Positions 12,181 to 22,219 of a stretch of 64,000 nucleotides of DNA are shown in pieces (position 1 is the stretch's first letter; each line of letters starts with the position of its first letter). Where the stretch lies: positions 21,087 to 85,086 of the forward strand of contig MU864015.1 in NCBI GenBank assembly GCA_033296885.1, given 5' to 3'. Source of the DNA: Triangularia verruculosa. Lineage: Eukaryota > Ascomycota > Sordariomycetes > Sordariales > Podosporaceae. Under the pieces are notes generated by a model, which saw only the letters and a program-made list of their open reading frames with translations, was not told where the DNA came from and did no database searches. The position numbers were made by a program, and so were the translations under genes.

Positions 12181-12893
12181 TCGACAAGCGTTTAAAATCT
12201 ACCAATATCAGGTCCCTTTGATGAATCGCATTGGCACCATGCCATATGAAAGTTGATGTATTAAAAAGAAGAGATGCGAACTAAAACTAATGTTGATGCG
12301 TGCCTACAATACCCCTTCATGAAAAGATTCGTCCTGAATCCTATACTCTCCTCCGATATTCCTTTTGCTAATACCATGACATGTTCCTTTTGCCAATGCC
12401 AGTGCCATGAACCATGCTCACTCCCTTTGACGTGCCATCATCTTCCTCACCTGTCCCATCGCCACCACTTCCTTGCTAGACAACAAGGGAAATGGAGACA
12501 TGCACGCCGTAGACCGAAGATTTGGCACTTGAGAGGAGACCATGGCTTTGCAGGGCAGTTAAGAGAAAACTAGAATAATTAACGGACCTTTAAAGGATGC
12601 AAAGGTCTCTTTTATCTTTTGCGGCGTCGTTCTCATTCTACAACGTGTCACACGGCAAACAGCTGCTATCAACCTGCATATTGTAAGCTAGCTATTAGAA
12701 AAGGCATAGAGGGTACAGACCATTTGATGGAAGATAAAGACGCGTTTCAAATTATATTAAACCACACAGCAGAAACAAAAACCTACGAGTGGAAATAAGG
12801 GAAGCATGTCACGATCACATTCTAATATTGAGAGAACATAAATAAAGAAAACGGTCAAGTTTCATTTTTTAAAAAAAAAAGAAAAAAAGAAAA

Positions 12894-14637
12894 CTAAAAG
12901 TCGGGCGTTTTGCGGCGCTTCGGATCTTGTGAATCCTTTTTATTACCTGCCCAAGGTCTTTCCTCAAAGGGGATGCCATCTTCGATGTCGCCTTTGGGCG
13001 GCTCCCGGCGGTTAGACTGCCGACGTTGAGGCTGGCTATCTCTTGGCCTGTAAGTATCGCGAGGCGGACGGCTGCCGCGGTTGGGATGGCCTCCACCGCG
13101 ATTCGTATTTAGACGATAGTCGTCATAAGCCTGAGGAGGGCTATGGTTGTAATTTTGAGAGGGGCCTCGGCCACCTCTGGGGGCTTGGTTGTGATAGCCG
13201 CCCCTCTGCGGTTGGTTTTGATAGCCGCCCCTCTGCGGTTGGTTTTGATAGCCGCCCCTTTGTTGGTTTCGAGAACTATCGCGACCCGTTCGGTCATTCC
13301 AATGAGCAGGAGCAGCTGGTGTCCAAGTCCGTTGAGGCTCCGGCTCTTCGTGCCCTTCTGGGGATTCCGACCAGGGACGGGCAGTAGCAAGGGGCTGGTC
13401 GCCCGCTGTAGGTGGTGTGGTGGCTCGATTCTGGTTGCCCATGCCCACAGGGACGATAAAGTCGTGTGATCCAGTTAGAGCCGTATCAGGCTCGCGAGGT
13501 GCATCTGGCATACTCGCTGGAGGATCTTGAGCCTGCGCGGGGGGCATACTCGGCTCGAAAGTAGGAGATAGCCTGGCATCGGGAAGCGGTTGATGCTGAG
13601 GCTCCACCGTGGGAGAAAGTCCCAATGCTTGACGGAGAAAGTCATCCGCGCTGGACTCTATCTGGTGAGAGACCTCCAAAGGCAGGTCATCGCGTGGTTC
13701 ATCAGTGGTGAGGGGGCAAATTTGCTCATACTGTGCCTGCGAGACTTGAACGTAGACATAGATGTATTTTCCTTCTTGGGAAGCTCTCCAATCATATGTG
13801 ACAGGAAGCGTCGGCGTTTGGCTTGGGTAAAAGACTCTTCCGGCCCTGGTGTACAAGCGAATCTTGTCTGGCTCGTCGGGCTGCTGTCGGAGCTTGACGA
13901 CGGCAATGCACTTGTAATAGCAGATTCTCTGTCCGCCGTAGCTTTGGAGCTCGAATCTGCACAAGTGGGGATGGAACCTCTCTTCGGCTCCGGCGTGAAT
14001 GGTGATGCGGATTCGCAAAAACATCGGGTCGTGGTACACTCTGGTGACCTCAATATTTGAGTCTGCTGGTCATCGTTCCTTGGAAGCTTTCCTCGAGATG
14101 CCGGCTCAGGCCAACATTTTCCTCGGGATCGGTCTTGACGGTGTAAGAAAGACAGCCGTCTGCGCCTGGGAATCCCCGCGCGACGTTCTTGGGAACGTCA
14201 CTCTGCCAGTCACCGTCGGGATGCACCCGGTATTCGATGACTCGGAGAACCATCGTGAGTCCTGATTCCTGGCTCCAAACGCTCGAAAGCATCTCTCTGG
14301 AGTTCATCAGATCCTCAAATGTGGGGCCCGAGACTTCTCTCTCGTAGCCATTCATGATCATCATGACTATTCTTTCTCTTTCGGCGGGCCCAATTTGGGT
14401 ATCCACCAACGGTTGGAACGCGCTCGCGAGCGCGAAGACGTGGGAGAACTGACCGCTTCGGGTCGCTAGCTCCAGGATTTCCATGCGGGCTTCTTTTCGA
14501 ATATGTCCCAGCATGTGACGGATGAGGTAGACCTGACAGGCCAACCCGGATCGCCTGACGAGGTCGGAGTCGAGGTCGACGAGGTTTTCAGCCCGAAAGC
14601 TTTCCACGCAGAGTTCGCGCTGCAGATTGATATCCAT
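12894..14637 (-). CDS. Orphan gene C: unknown N-terminal region, RGG-rich tail
   Basis: Two minus-strand frames appear to form one gene. The first (14637-14050) starts MDINLQREL and contains a helical stretch (RHMLGHIRKEARMEILELA) and a beta-type segment. The second (open 14072-12894) reads SNIEVTRVYHDPMFLRIRI, then a beta-rich region, a Pro/Glu-rich linker, and a tail with three QRGGY-type repeats plus more RGG/RG motifs and a basic end (DPKRRKTPDF). Joining needs a one-base register change; an intron is likely, but I could not fix its donor (GTGACT or GTGACG near 14210-14200 are candidates with CAGCAG at 14065 as acceptor). A good intron (GTAAGC 14694, branch GCTAAC, AAAG just before the ATG) suggests a spliced 5' leader. 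RGG tails usually bind RNA. No family recognised. Confidence 0.55.
13190..13270 (-). repeat. 27-bp in-frame repeat encoding RGG units
   Basis: Three near-identical 27-bp units inside gene C encode successive nine-residue QRGGY-x-NQP blocks. This is a short coding minisatellite likely to vary in copy number between strains. Confidence 0.8.
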
Positions 14638-14959
14638 CTTTCTTCGATAAAGTTAGCGCAAGTTCAAAAGTTGGAAAAGGATGGAGGGTCGCTTACCTTT
14701 TTAGGTTGTTGGATAAGGAATTGGAAAAGACCGTCGGAAGGCAGCTGCCCAGTATCTGGATGAGAAAAGGTGGGGCAAGTCGCAGACTGCGTCTGATTGG
14801 CCGAGTGCCCTGGAGCTCTGGCCAGCCTTCCGCTGCGGTTGTCTTGGCGAGAAATTTGATTCGTCAGCGACTTAGACGAATCGTGCCCCCGGCAGCCTCG
14901 AAATGGTGCAACCAAAGATGAAGAGGAAGAAGGGATCAGGGGAGGACGGGCAACTTGAT

Positions 14960-15580
14960 ATGGAAAGTTGGCTGTTGGAGCAAGTAATGGAGTCACACAC
15001 AAACAATGTACATGGGCCAAAAATCAGTGAATCGGGGCAAGAGGAGCAATTGGAATAAAGGGGGCTGTTGGAGCAAGCAAAAAGTGCATACGGGAGCAAG
15101 CAAGGAAGCACAAGGGCCAGAGGAACAAGCAATGGAAACACAAAAACTGCATACGAGCCAAAATTAGTAAATTAGGGCAAGAGGAGCAACTGGAATAAAG
15201 TGGGCTGTTGGAGCGAGCAATGGAATCACATACAAAAAGTGCACATGGGCCGGAGTTGCAAGCAAGGAAACATCGGGCTAGATGAGCAATGGGATCACAT
15301 ACAAAAAGTCACATGGCCAGAGGAGTAAGTAATGAAACAGAAAAATTCACACGGACTAGAGGAGCAATGGAATCTGTGGAAAGGTTGGGCCAGTTTAGGC
15401 CCTGAAGCTCGTGAGGGCTTCAGAGGGCCAGACCACTAAAAATTGATATCGGTTCCCGTACTTTAATGCAACTGTTCTTAAACTTCAAAGAATCACACAC
15501 AAAAAGTGCGCACTGGCCAGAGGAGCAAGCAATGGAAACACAAAAAACTCACACGGCCAAAATTAAAAGCAAAATGTCAA
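14960..15580. repeat. Degenerate minisatellite upstream of gene C
   Basis: About eleven variant units carry the pieces GGAGCAAGCAATGGAAACAC, ACAAAAAGTGCACATGGGCC and GGGCAAGAGGAGCAA in changing order. A higher-order copy is visible: GAATAAAGGGGGCTGTTGGA near 15053 recurs as GAATAAAGTGGGCTGTTGGA near 15190. It fills the gap between orphan genes B and C and would lie in the promoter or 5' leader of C. Confidence 0.75.
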
Positions 15581-15587
15581 TTTATTA

Positions 15588-16112
15588 TCACTGTCTGGTC
15601 CTGACAAACAACATAAATACGTCTCCCGCGTTGCAGAGTATCGACATGCGCAGAGGGTTCCTGATCTCGGCCCATGTCAGCTGTGGCCACTCGAGCAGCT
15701 CGGCGCCGAACATCAATCTCAACCTCGAACAGTAAACACTCCAGTTTCTGGAGATATCTTCCCACTCTTGGCTGGGAAAGGCGCAGAATACTGCGTCAAC
15801 AATGTCTCCTGCGTCGAGGGACTGCACAAAAGCATCTGCGCCCTCGATATTGACAATCATCTCCACAAAGGAGAAGTTTGCACTTTGACGAGTGACAATT
15901 TGAGTGGCATGGCTGTGTTGGCCATTCTGCCGGAACCCATTTAAGATGTCACGCTGCGAGGAGCGAGGCATGCTGATGCGCGCATGGCGGTACATTTGGT
16001 GGACGGAGACAACTCCGGGACGCTGTGGGTATATTCTTAATGACCCGGGTCCCCCGTACGGGAGCAGATTGGGCACCTCTTGGGCATCGCTGTCAGCGGT
16101 TTGGGGATCCAT
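15588..16112 (-). CDS. Orphan gene B: 174-residue protein of unknown function
   Basis: The frame starts with ATG at 16112 (MDPQTADSDAQEV) and ends at 15588. The upstream open part to 16307 overlaps gene A and is not needed. Residues about 1-35 are Pro/Gly-rich and disordered; 50-174 look folded, with an acidic helix (FPSQEWEDISRNW) and a C-terminal hydrophobic strand (GDVFMLFVRTRQ). No signal peptide, membrane span or known motif is visible. Its ATG is only 50 bp past the stop of gene A, unusually tight for a fungal intergenic space, so A and B may be cotranscribed or spliced together. I found no clean intron joining them. Confidence 0.5.
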   Translation of the reverse strand: MDPQTADSDAQEVPNLLPYGGPGSLRIYPQRPGVVSVHQMYRHARISMPRSSQRDILNGFRQNGQHSHATQIVTRQSANFSFVEMIVNIEGADAFVQSLDAGDIVDAVFCAFPSQEWEDISRNWSVYCSRLRLMFGAELLEWPQLTWAEIRNPLRMSILCNAGDVFMLFVRTRQ

Positions 16113-16162
16113 TGTTGTTGAGGATGAATTGGTGAACCTGCAGGATTTCAACACGCGAGTAT

Positions 16163-17860
16163 TTAAGCACATGCGGACCGGGCGCGACGGACCATCAGGG
16201 GGTCGAAGATTTGGACTTGTTGTTGCCCGGTGACGGCAGCATGGAGCATGCCCAAAATGAGCCAAATATGACCTCGTTCGCCCAGGAAGGACCCCACGCC
16301 GGTACACATCCCCTTGGTTCCTTCAAAGTCGGGCCGTTTGGACCCGTCGGCTGGTTCAACCAAAAACATCATGTGGTCGACTTGTTGCAAACCCGTGATG
16401 GCTGCCAAGGTCAGCTTGACCAGCGGATCCTGCTCTTCTCTGGCGGCGAGGATCACCATCGCCTGCTTCCAGCTGGATGCCACTCCCTTCCAGAGTAGAT
16501 CGGCGACCTTCAGGCCTTTTTCTGTGAGGGCAACGCCGCGTTGTTCAATCATGCTCAGTCCTGGCACCGGAGGAGCCACGGCGACAAAGCCCAGACGTAC
16601 GAGTAGCAGGATGCACTCGGCAAACGCCCGCTCCCAATCGGTTAGATTGCGGACTGCAAACGGGTAGACGGGTAGGTCTTTAAGACGTTCCCATCTCACA
16701 GTCCCCTTGGTGGTGAGCCCGCTGACAGCCAGCAGGATCATCTCAAAAATATGTGCGGACCAAGGGCACACTTCGGTAAAGTCAAGCTTGACCTCACCTG
16801 GTCTGTGCCTAAAATGGCCACAATATTGCATCGAATCAGGCCAGCTCTGGGTCAGCTGCCAGAAACGCCTAAACTCAAACTCGGGCATGCCGATGAGGAC
16901 TTTTGTTGGCTTTCCGAGCCAGTCATCCCATTTGACCACCGGCAGAACGGGGGGGAGTAAAGCGCCGTGTGCCACTTTGGCCTCGAAGCGAAGTGTTGGG
17001 AAGAACCGGAGGGCGGAGTCGATTAAAACAATGACCCAGGTGCCTGGTGCTAGCTGACTTGAGATATGGGCGGCTTCTTCTTGAGCGTCATCTCTGGTAA
17101 TCATGAAAATCTTGTGCTCATGATCGGGTTTCTTTCCGCGCCGTAGCCGGTTGTAAAGATGGTAACACGCGCCCAACGGTACAACGATGGTGAGCAGACT
17201 CGGGAGCTCAGGATTCTTCTCGACGAGGCGGTTGGCCTCGGGAACGATGGAGTTGATGATATCGCCTTCTTCCGGTGTATTCCCAATTTCAATGTTGGCA
17301 AGATCGGGATGGATCACCTTGAGGGAATGGACGGTGGCGGTCGTCGAGGAGTGCTGAAAGGTATTGGCGATCCCCTCTTCCGTCCAGATGGTTTTGAGGC
17401 GAGGGGACAGGACGATGACGTTTGAGGATACAGGAATCGTGACCTGTGCCAACCGCAGGATGAGCCATGCCATGGATATGAACAGCTGCGCCGTATATCG
17501 ACCACCATGGGTGTCAAAGACGATTGTTGAGTTCGCCAGGACCGGCGCGTGCTTTTCGTCGGTACACATGTCCAACATCTTGATGTATGTCTTGAACTGG
17601 ACGGATCCAGCGACGTCGGGATGGTGTGACGTAAACTCGGCAATGGCCAAGTCATCCGGCATGACCCATATGAGGCCATTCGAAATTTGTTTTTTGACTG
17701 CCTTTATCGCAGCTTCGCTCTCGAGCGCCGAGGAGCAATCGCACCGGGCGTGCGCAAACGAGACTCCTTCATAATTTTTGTCTCGAAGGTTGGCGCTTCG
17801 AAACGCTTTCTCCCACACAGGCGCGAGATGCTGGGCCCAAAGGGCGTCGTTCTTCTCCAT
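16163..17860 (-). CDS. Orphan gene A: DEAH-helicase-like protein with lost ATPase motifs
   Basis: ATG at 17860 (MEKNDALW) gives 565 residues in one exon. The order of elements follows a DEAH-box RNA helicase: a GLIWVMPDDL stretch at the motif Ia position; TIVFDTHGG where motif II DEAH should be; VIVLSPRL where motif III SAT is expected; VIVLIDSALRFFPT at motif V; FRHRPGEVKLDF at motif VI (normally QRxGRxGR-x-PG); and a C-terminal winged-helix/HA2-like LLVRLGFV...GVALTEKGLKVADL. No Walker A (GxGKT) is present and motif II has lost its catalytic residues, so ATPase activity is not expected. The reading frame is long, intact and not RIP-marked, which argues for function as a pseudo-helicase scaffold. 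The helicase relation is my inference from motif order; confidence in the gene itself is higher. Confidence 0.65.
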   Translation of the reverse strand: MEKNDALWAQHLAPVWEKAFRSANLRDKNYEGVSFAHARCDCSSALESEAAIKAVKKQISNGLIWVMPDDLAIAEFTSHHPDVAGSVQFKTYIKMLDMCTDEKHAPVLANSTIVFDTHGGRYTAQLFISMAWLILRLAQVTIPVSSNVIVLSPRLKTIWTEEGIANTFQHSSTTATVHSLKVIHPDLANIEIGNTPEEGDIINSIVPEANRLVEKNPELPSLLTIVVPLGACYHLYNRLRRGKKPDHEHKIFMITRDDAQEEAAHISSQLAPGTWVIVLIDSALRFFPTLRFEAKVAHGALLPPVLPVVKWDDWLGKPTKVLIGMPEFEFRRFWQLTQSWPDSMQYCGHFRHRPGEVKLDFTEVCPWSAHIFEMILLAVSGLTTKGTVRWERLKDLPVYPFAVRNLTDWERAFAECILLLVRLGFVAVAPPVPGLSMIEQRGVALTEKGLKVADLLWKGVASSWKQAMVILAAREEQDPLVKLTLAAITGLQQVDHMMFLVEPADGSKRPDFEGTKGMCTGVGSFLGERGHIWLILGMLHAAVTGQQQVQIFDPLMVRRARSACA

Positions 17861-19330
17861 TGTGGTTGTTTGTTTTGTTAATATTAACAAAAGTCGATGG
17901 TTTGGGAGAAATAAAAGAAGGCTTCAGGAAAGTTTGATTCTCAGAGAACAATGGAGAGCGGGGTAAGAGAGTGCGTCGCGCCTTCCTTCTGAGGTTCAAG
18001 ACGGACCTCTGGAGAGTGGCCAGCCTGGGGGGACATGGACAATTGCAGCGCAGCCCCCGTACCTTGCTGCCGTCAACTTGGAAAGCTCCCTATAGCATCT
18101 GGACTCAATAAAAGCTGGCAGAGAAGTGTACTCCCCAAGAGCAGTCTATAGAAGCGCCCAAATCCGTCACCATCACCCCAACACTCCTCGACAACTATTA
18201 TCTACAGAGCTGTGCACGCAAGATCCACTTGACTCCATCACCAAGTCTTAGCAACCCCTGAAAGGAGGTTTGTTTACTTTCCCGAATCACTCTACACTTG
18301 ACTTTTCCAGTCAAGATTTCGGCCTAGCAGATGTTCACGCTGCAACTATCTTCATATGCCAACGAACTGCCAGGTGAAATTCATCTAGACTTTAGATGAA
18401 AGCGAGTCAGAGAAGCCGTCCATATGGGACTTGCTACCAGAACAGACAGTGAGCTGAGATAAATAAGCGGGAGCTCCAGCTCGGCTTGTCTCCCTCATTC
18501 CCGGCCTCCGCTCATCTCACCCCGGAGCTGGCTTGTCTCGACACCACTGTCTTAATGGGACGAGCCGGAGGTAGTTTCCGTTCTGACCCCGGCCGTGCCG
18601 CGGCCCCCGGCATCGAAGCACCGGAGCACTGAAGGCGCCCCTGTAAGCTAGTGAGACGAGTGATCATATTGCTTCCGCGGCGCCTGAAGATTCTCCTCGC
18701 TGGGATGAAACAATAACTGCTTTCTGATAGAAGACTACTTTAGCAACAACCCTCAATTTCATCCGAGTATCGTAAGCCCCTCAAAGTTATCCTCGGATAG
18801 AAGCCGGCCCCCCTGAAGAGCCTGCTCGCTGGGTTAAAACGACAACTGCTTTCTAATAGGAGACTAGTTTAGAAAATGACCCTTAAATTCCTCCGAGCAC
18901 CGCACCGCAAGCCCGTTTAGATTTCCATGGTCCTCTTTAGGGAGTTTTAGGATGTTTGGGGTTCACTCTTATATCAAAACAACTATTATACATCTTAATA
19001 TATCACCAGAAGCACACTCGTTTGCAAGCAATATGTGCTATCGGCTCCAGTTCCCTTCAAGTTTACGTTGATGACGTCCTGGGCGTAGTAATCACTATTA
19101 AGGGGCTTCATAGCTCTCCAAATCAGATATGCTCGAGATTCTAGATATCAAGTAAGTTGCTTGCCAACGATGAGCATAAAGTAGGTGTAGCTTTACCCCT
19201 GAACCCCCTGACGGTTCTCGTGAAACCGGACATCTCGTCGCCGTGCCATCAAAGACCATCTGCAGCCTGTTCCCATATTGACTCCCCGCCAACGACATCA
19301 TCTCGTCGCGAATTATTTTCCGGAATACAG
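17861..19330. other. Gene-free spacer
   Basis: No supported coding region. Short open frames such as 18956-19144 (+) lack motifs. The stretch just upstream of gene A (17861-18100) would be its promoter. A diverged tandem duplication at 18683-18915 is listed separately. Confidence 0.5.
18683..18915. repeat. Diverged tandem duplication, 129-bp period
   Basis: The segment from CCTGAAGATTCTCCTCGCTG at 18683 recurs at 18812 with changes. Shared landmarks are CTCGCTGGG, AACTGCTTTCT and AAATTCCTCCGAG/AATTTCATCCGAG. All keep an offset of about 129 bp. Confidence 0.75.
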
Positions 19331-19410
19331 CTAACCCGAATCCCTAACCACTAACCCTAATCCCTAACCACTAACCCGAATCCCTAACCGCTAACCCGAA
19401 TCCCTAACCG
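19331..19410 (+). repeat. Telomere-like 20-bp array, four units
   Basis: Four head-to-tail 20-bp units at 19331, 19351, 19371 and 19391, each close to CTAACCCGAATCCCTAACCA. Every unit contains CCCTAACC; the second also has CTAACCCTAA. This is a telomere-derived or telomere-like (CCCTAA) array in left-end orientation on the plus strand, opposite to the TTAGGG tract at 11934. 19411-19622 holds no gene. Confidence 0.85.
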
Positions 19411-19622
19411 GTGGACAGCAATTCATGTTGGACTCTGGGGTAAAGCCCTATTAATCCTTTAAGAAAGAAGAAGTGAATTCTACCATTATATCCTATGAAA
19501 TATAATTAGCAAAGAACTTCAGGCTGCCTACTGGAACAAAAACACCCAAAGTTGAGATGAACCAGACGGCGATCCCAGCTAACATTACTCATTACATCTA
19601 TCTGCTATCAGTATTGCTACAG

Positions 19623-21992
19623 TCATGCCACCCATCTCTTGCCCGCCCCCTTCTTGCTCCACTGATGGCCGCCTTTAACTCCTGTCCTCTTCTTTTCCTC
19701 AAACAGCTTCTTGCTCAGCTGCTTGTACACAAACGTCCCTTGGGAATTGTAGCGGATGCTGTGGTCAGAGTCGGTGAACCAAGTCACCTCGAGCTTTTCG
19801 GGGCTGACTTTGTCTCCCATGAGGAGATCACCGAGGGCGGCAGCGTTCTGGAAGTGGACGTTGTCATCTCCGGTTCCGTGCTGAATCAGGAACCCACCGG
19901 CGATCTTCTTGAAGCCCTCCGTGTTGTGCACCGCTGACTTGTTGTACCCCGCGGCATTGAGGGCCGGGGTCTTCATGTATCTCTCGGTGTACATGGTGTC
20001 GTAGAACCGCCAATCCGAAACGGGAGCTGTGGCGATGCCGAGGGAGATGATGGGATCGCCAACTTCGACGACCTTGGCAGCCAGATATCCGCCATATGAC
20101 CAACCCCAGATTCCAATCTTGGAGGCGTCAACCCATGAGTTCTTGGCCAACTCCTTGGCAGCCCAGATTTGATCTTGAGCTTCGAGATCTCCCAAATTGG
20201 AAGCGACGGCGGAACGGAAAGCACGCCCCTTGAAACCGGTGCCGCGGTTGTCAACGGTAAAGGTGATGTACTCGAGCTCGGGATCGGACGCAATGTAGGC
20301 ATTCCAACCAAATGATTGCATCCCTTTGTTAACTTGTTGAGCGCCAGGGCCACCGTAGGGAGTCAACAGAACAGGGTACTTCTTGTCGGGAGAAAAGTTG
20401 GCAGGGAGACGGAGCATGGCGTTGAGCTTGAATCCCGAAGGATGATCGAGTTCCAGGTAGGTGATGTTGGGAAGTTTGTACTCCTTGAGGTTGTTGAGAA
20501 GACGGTCGTTGTTGTTGATGACGCGGAGGGGTGTTGTCGAATTGATGTTGTAGAGTTCTTGGTAGGGGACATTGGGACCAGCATATCTCAAGATGTAATA
20601 GCTGCCACCGGTGGAGAAGGAGGCGGACCAGACCGCGGATACCTTGTCGTTGACCAGGGGAGTCTTTTTCTTGGTGATGTAAGAAACCGAGTAGATGTGG
20701 CGCTCGGTGCTGTGGCGCTCCGTGGATGTGTAGTAGATGAGCCCGCGGGACGTGTCGATCTTGTTGATACCCGTGACTTCCCAGTTTCCAGATGTGAGGG
20801 CGATCTTGTCCTTACCGTCCACCGAGAAGAGGTAGATGTGATTCCACCCAGACTCATCCGAGAGATCGAGGTAGTAGTCCTTCTTTCTGTTGTTGCCCTT
20901 GCCCTTCCCTTTGCCCTTTTTCTCGGTGATGGGACCGATGAAGCTGATGGCGGCATTGTTGTCGAGCCACCCATCGGATCCGTCACGCTCGCGGGTGACG
21001 GTGGACGTTTTGCTGGCGGTGTCGACTACCACAAGCTTCTCATGATCCTGAACTCGGTTGAAGGCGCGGTAGACGACCTTGTCGTGCCCCTCAGTCAACC
21101 AAGCAACCTCGCCAATGATCAAGTCATCGGCTGCCCAAGCAGTAACGGGGATCTGAGTACTCTCCTTGTCCTTGACGCTCAAGAGATGAAAGGCCACAGT
21201 GGGGTTGGTGGTGCCAACCTTGGGATATCTCAACTCGAGCTCGCGGGGGTAGGCTGGGGCGACCTTTTGATTGTCCATGAAGTAGGGAATGGTAAAGGTG
21301 TCGACGCCGGTCTCGTTGAAGCTCAAGTAGGCAATGTACTCGCCATCGGGAGAATACCACAAGGCGTGGTCCGTGCCAAAGATTTCTTCCTCGTAGACCC
21401 AGTCAGGAACGGCGTTGAAAAGATCGGGTCCGCCGTTGGTGGTGATCTGGCTGATCTTGCCATCGTCCCAGATAAACAGATTGTTGCCCTGGACAAAGGC
21501 AATCTGGGAAGACGAAGCAGGGTTCCAGGTGGCATACTGGATATCACCCTTGGAGCCAGGGACGAGCTGTTGAGTCTGCCCAGTGGCCACGTCTTGAACC
21601 AGGTAGTTGGCAAAGTAGGAGTGACGGTACTGCTTAGTGTAGTCGACAGCCCACAAGACCTTGGACTGGTCGTGCGAGATGGAATAATCCCAGTAGTTGG
21701 CGGGGATCTTGCTGGACGCGAGGAATGTGGTCTTGTTGCCGCTGGCGACGTTTTCGAAAACAAGCGAGCCGTCCGAGGCCAGAGTGATGAAGTCGCCGTC
21801 GTTGTCGGTCTGGGCCCAGGTGATGCCGGTGGTGGAGACGGAGAGAGCGCCCGGACTACCGGTGGTGACGTTGTACGTGAGCAGCTTGGAACCGCCTCCC
21901 ACGGGCTGGTGGGGAGGCCGAGGGGGCTCGATGGCCGTGACGGCGCCCAAAAGGGCTGCAGCAGCACCGAGGAGAGCTGCGACGCGCTGCAT
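19623..21992 (-). CDS. Secreted dipeptidyl peptidase IV
   Basis: A 789-residue single-exon serine peptidase of family S9B that removes X-Pro/X-Ala dipeptides from peptide N termini. Residues 1-20 form a signal peptide ending AVTA. The beta-propeller includes DWVYEEEIF at 197-205, whose glutamates bind the substrate N terminus. The alpha/beta-hydrolase domain carries the nucleophile Ser632 in GWSYGG, Asp710 in HGTGDDN and His744 in DSDHS; this spacing matches mammalian DPP4 closely. Several N-x-S/T sites and no membrane anchor fit the secreted fungal DppIV (virulence- and nutrition-linked in several fungi) rather than the vacuolar membrane form. A lysine-rich stretch near residues 360-370 (KGKGKG) is an insertion of unclear meaning. 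The antisense 609-codon open frame is a shadow. Confidence 0.95.
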   Translation of the reverse strand: MQRVAALLGAAAALLGAVTAIEPPRPPHQPVGGGSKLLTYNVTTGSPGALSVSTTGITWAQTDNDGDFITLASDGSLVFENVASGNKTTFLASSKIPANYWDYSISHDQSKVLWAVDYTKQYRHSYFANYLVQDVATGQTQQLVPGSKGDIQYATWNPASSSQIAFVQGNNLFIWDDGKISQITTNGGPDLFNAVPDWVYEEEIFGTDHALWYSPDGEYIAYLSFNETGVDTFTIPYFMDNQKVAPAYPRELELRYPKVGTTNPTVAFHLLSVKDKESTQIPVTAWAADDLIIGEVAWLTEGHDKVVYRAFNRVQDHEKLVVVDTASKTSTVTRERDGSDGWLDNNAAISFIGPITEKKGKGKGKGNNRKKDYYLDLSDESGWNHIYLFSVDGKDKIALTSGNWEVTGINKIDTSRGLIYYTSTERHSTERHIYSVSYITKKKTPLVNDKVSAVWSASFSTGGSYYILRYAGPNVPYQELYNINSTTPLRVINNNDRLLNNLKEYKLPNITYLELDHPSGFKLNAMLRLPANFSPDKKYPVLLTPYGGPGAQQVNKGMQSFGWNAYIASDPELEYITFTVDNRGTGFKGRAFRSAVASNLGDLEAQDQIWAAKELAKNSWVDASKIGIWGWSYGGYLAAKVVEVGDPIISLGIATAPVSDWRFYDTMYTERYMKTPALNAAGYNKSAVHNTEGFKKIAGGFLIQHGTGDDNVHFQNAAALGDLLMGDKVSPEKLEVTWFTDSDHSIRYNSQGTFVYKQLSKKLFEEKKRTGVKGGHQWSKKGAGKRWVA

Positions 21993-22219
21993 GGTGTTGA
22001 CTTGCGACCGGAGGCTGGAGAGAAGAGCCGGGTGTGCTGGTTACCCTCTTTTAAGCTTTGGATCGACAGCCTCCTGCCCGGAATGGAAACCCGGGTCTAC
22101 CATCCGAGGACGGCAGGTACGTGGTACAATGTCTCATTCAGATGACATAATCAGCCCCAATGCAGAAGGTGGTTTATAAGTGGGCGCGCCAAGAATATTG
22201 TCAGAAAACGAAAAATAAA

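Noticed and set aside
14050..14072. Programmed ribosomal frameshift as in a mycovirus
   Set aside because: The register change would be +1, there is no slippery site, and the neighbouring helicase-like gene has a cellular HA2-type end; no viral replicase motif is present.
14960..15580. CRISPR-like array
   Set aside because: Units are irregular in length and order, without constant repeats and unique spacers; the genome is fungal.
20316..22145. 609-codon open frame on the plus strand
   Set aside because: Exactly antisense to dipeptidyl peptidase IV; its openness follows from codon bias of the real gene and it shows no domain.
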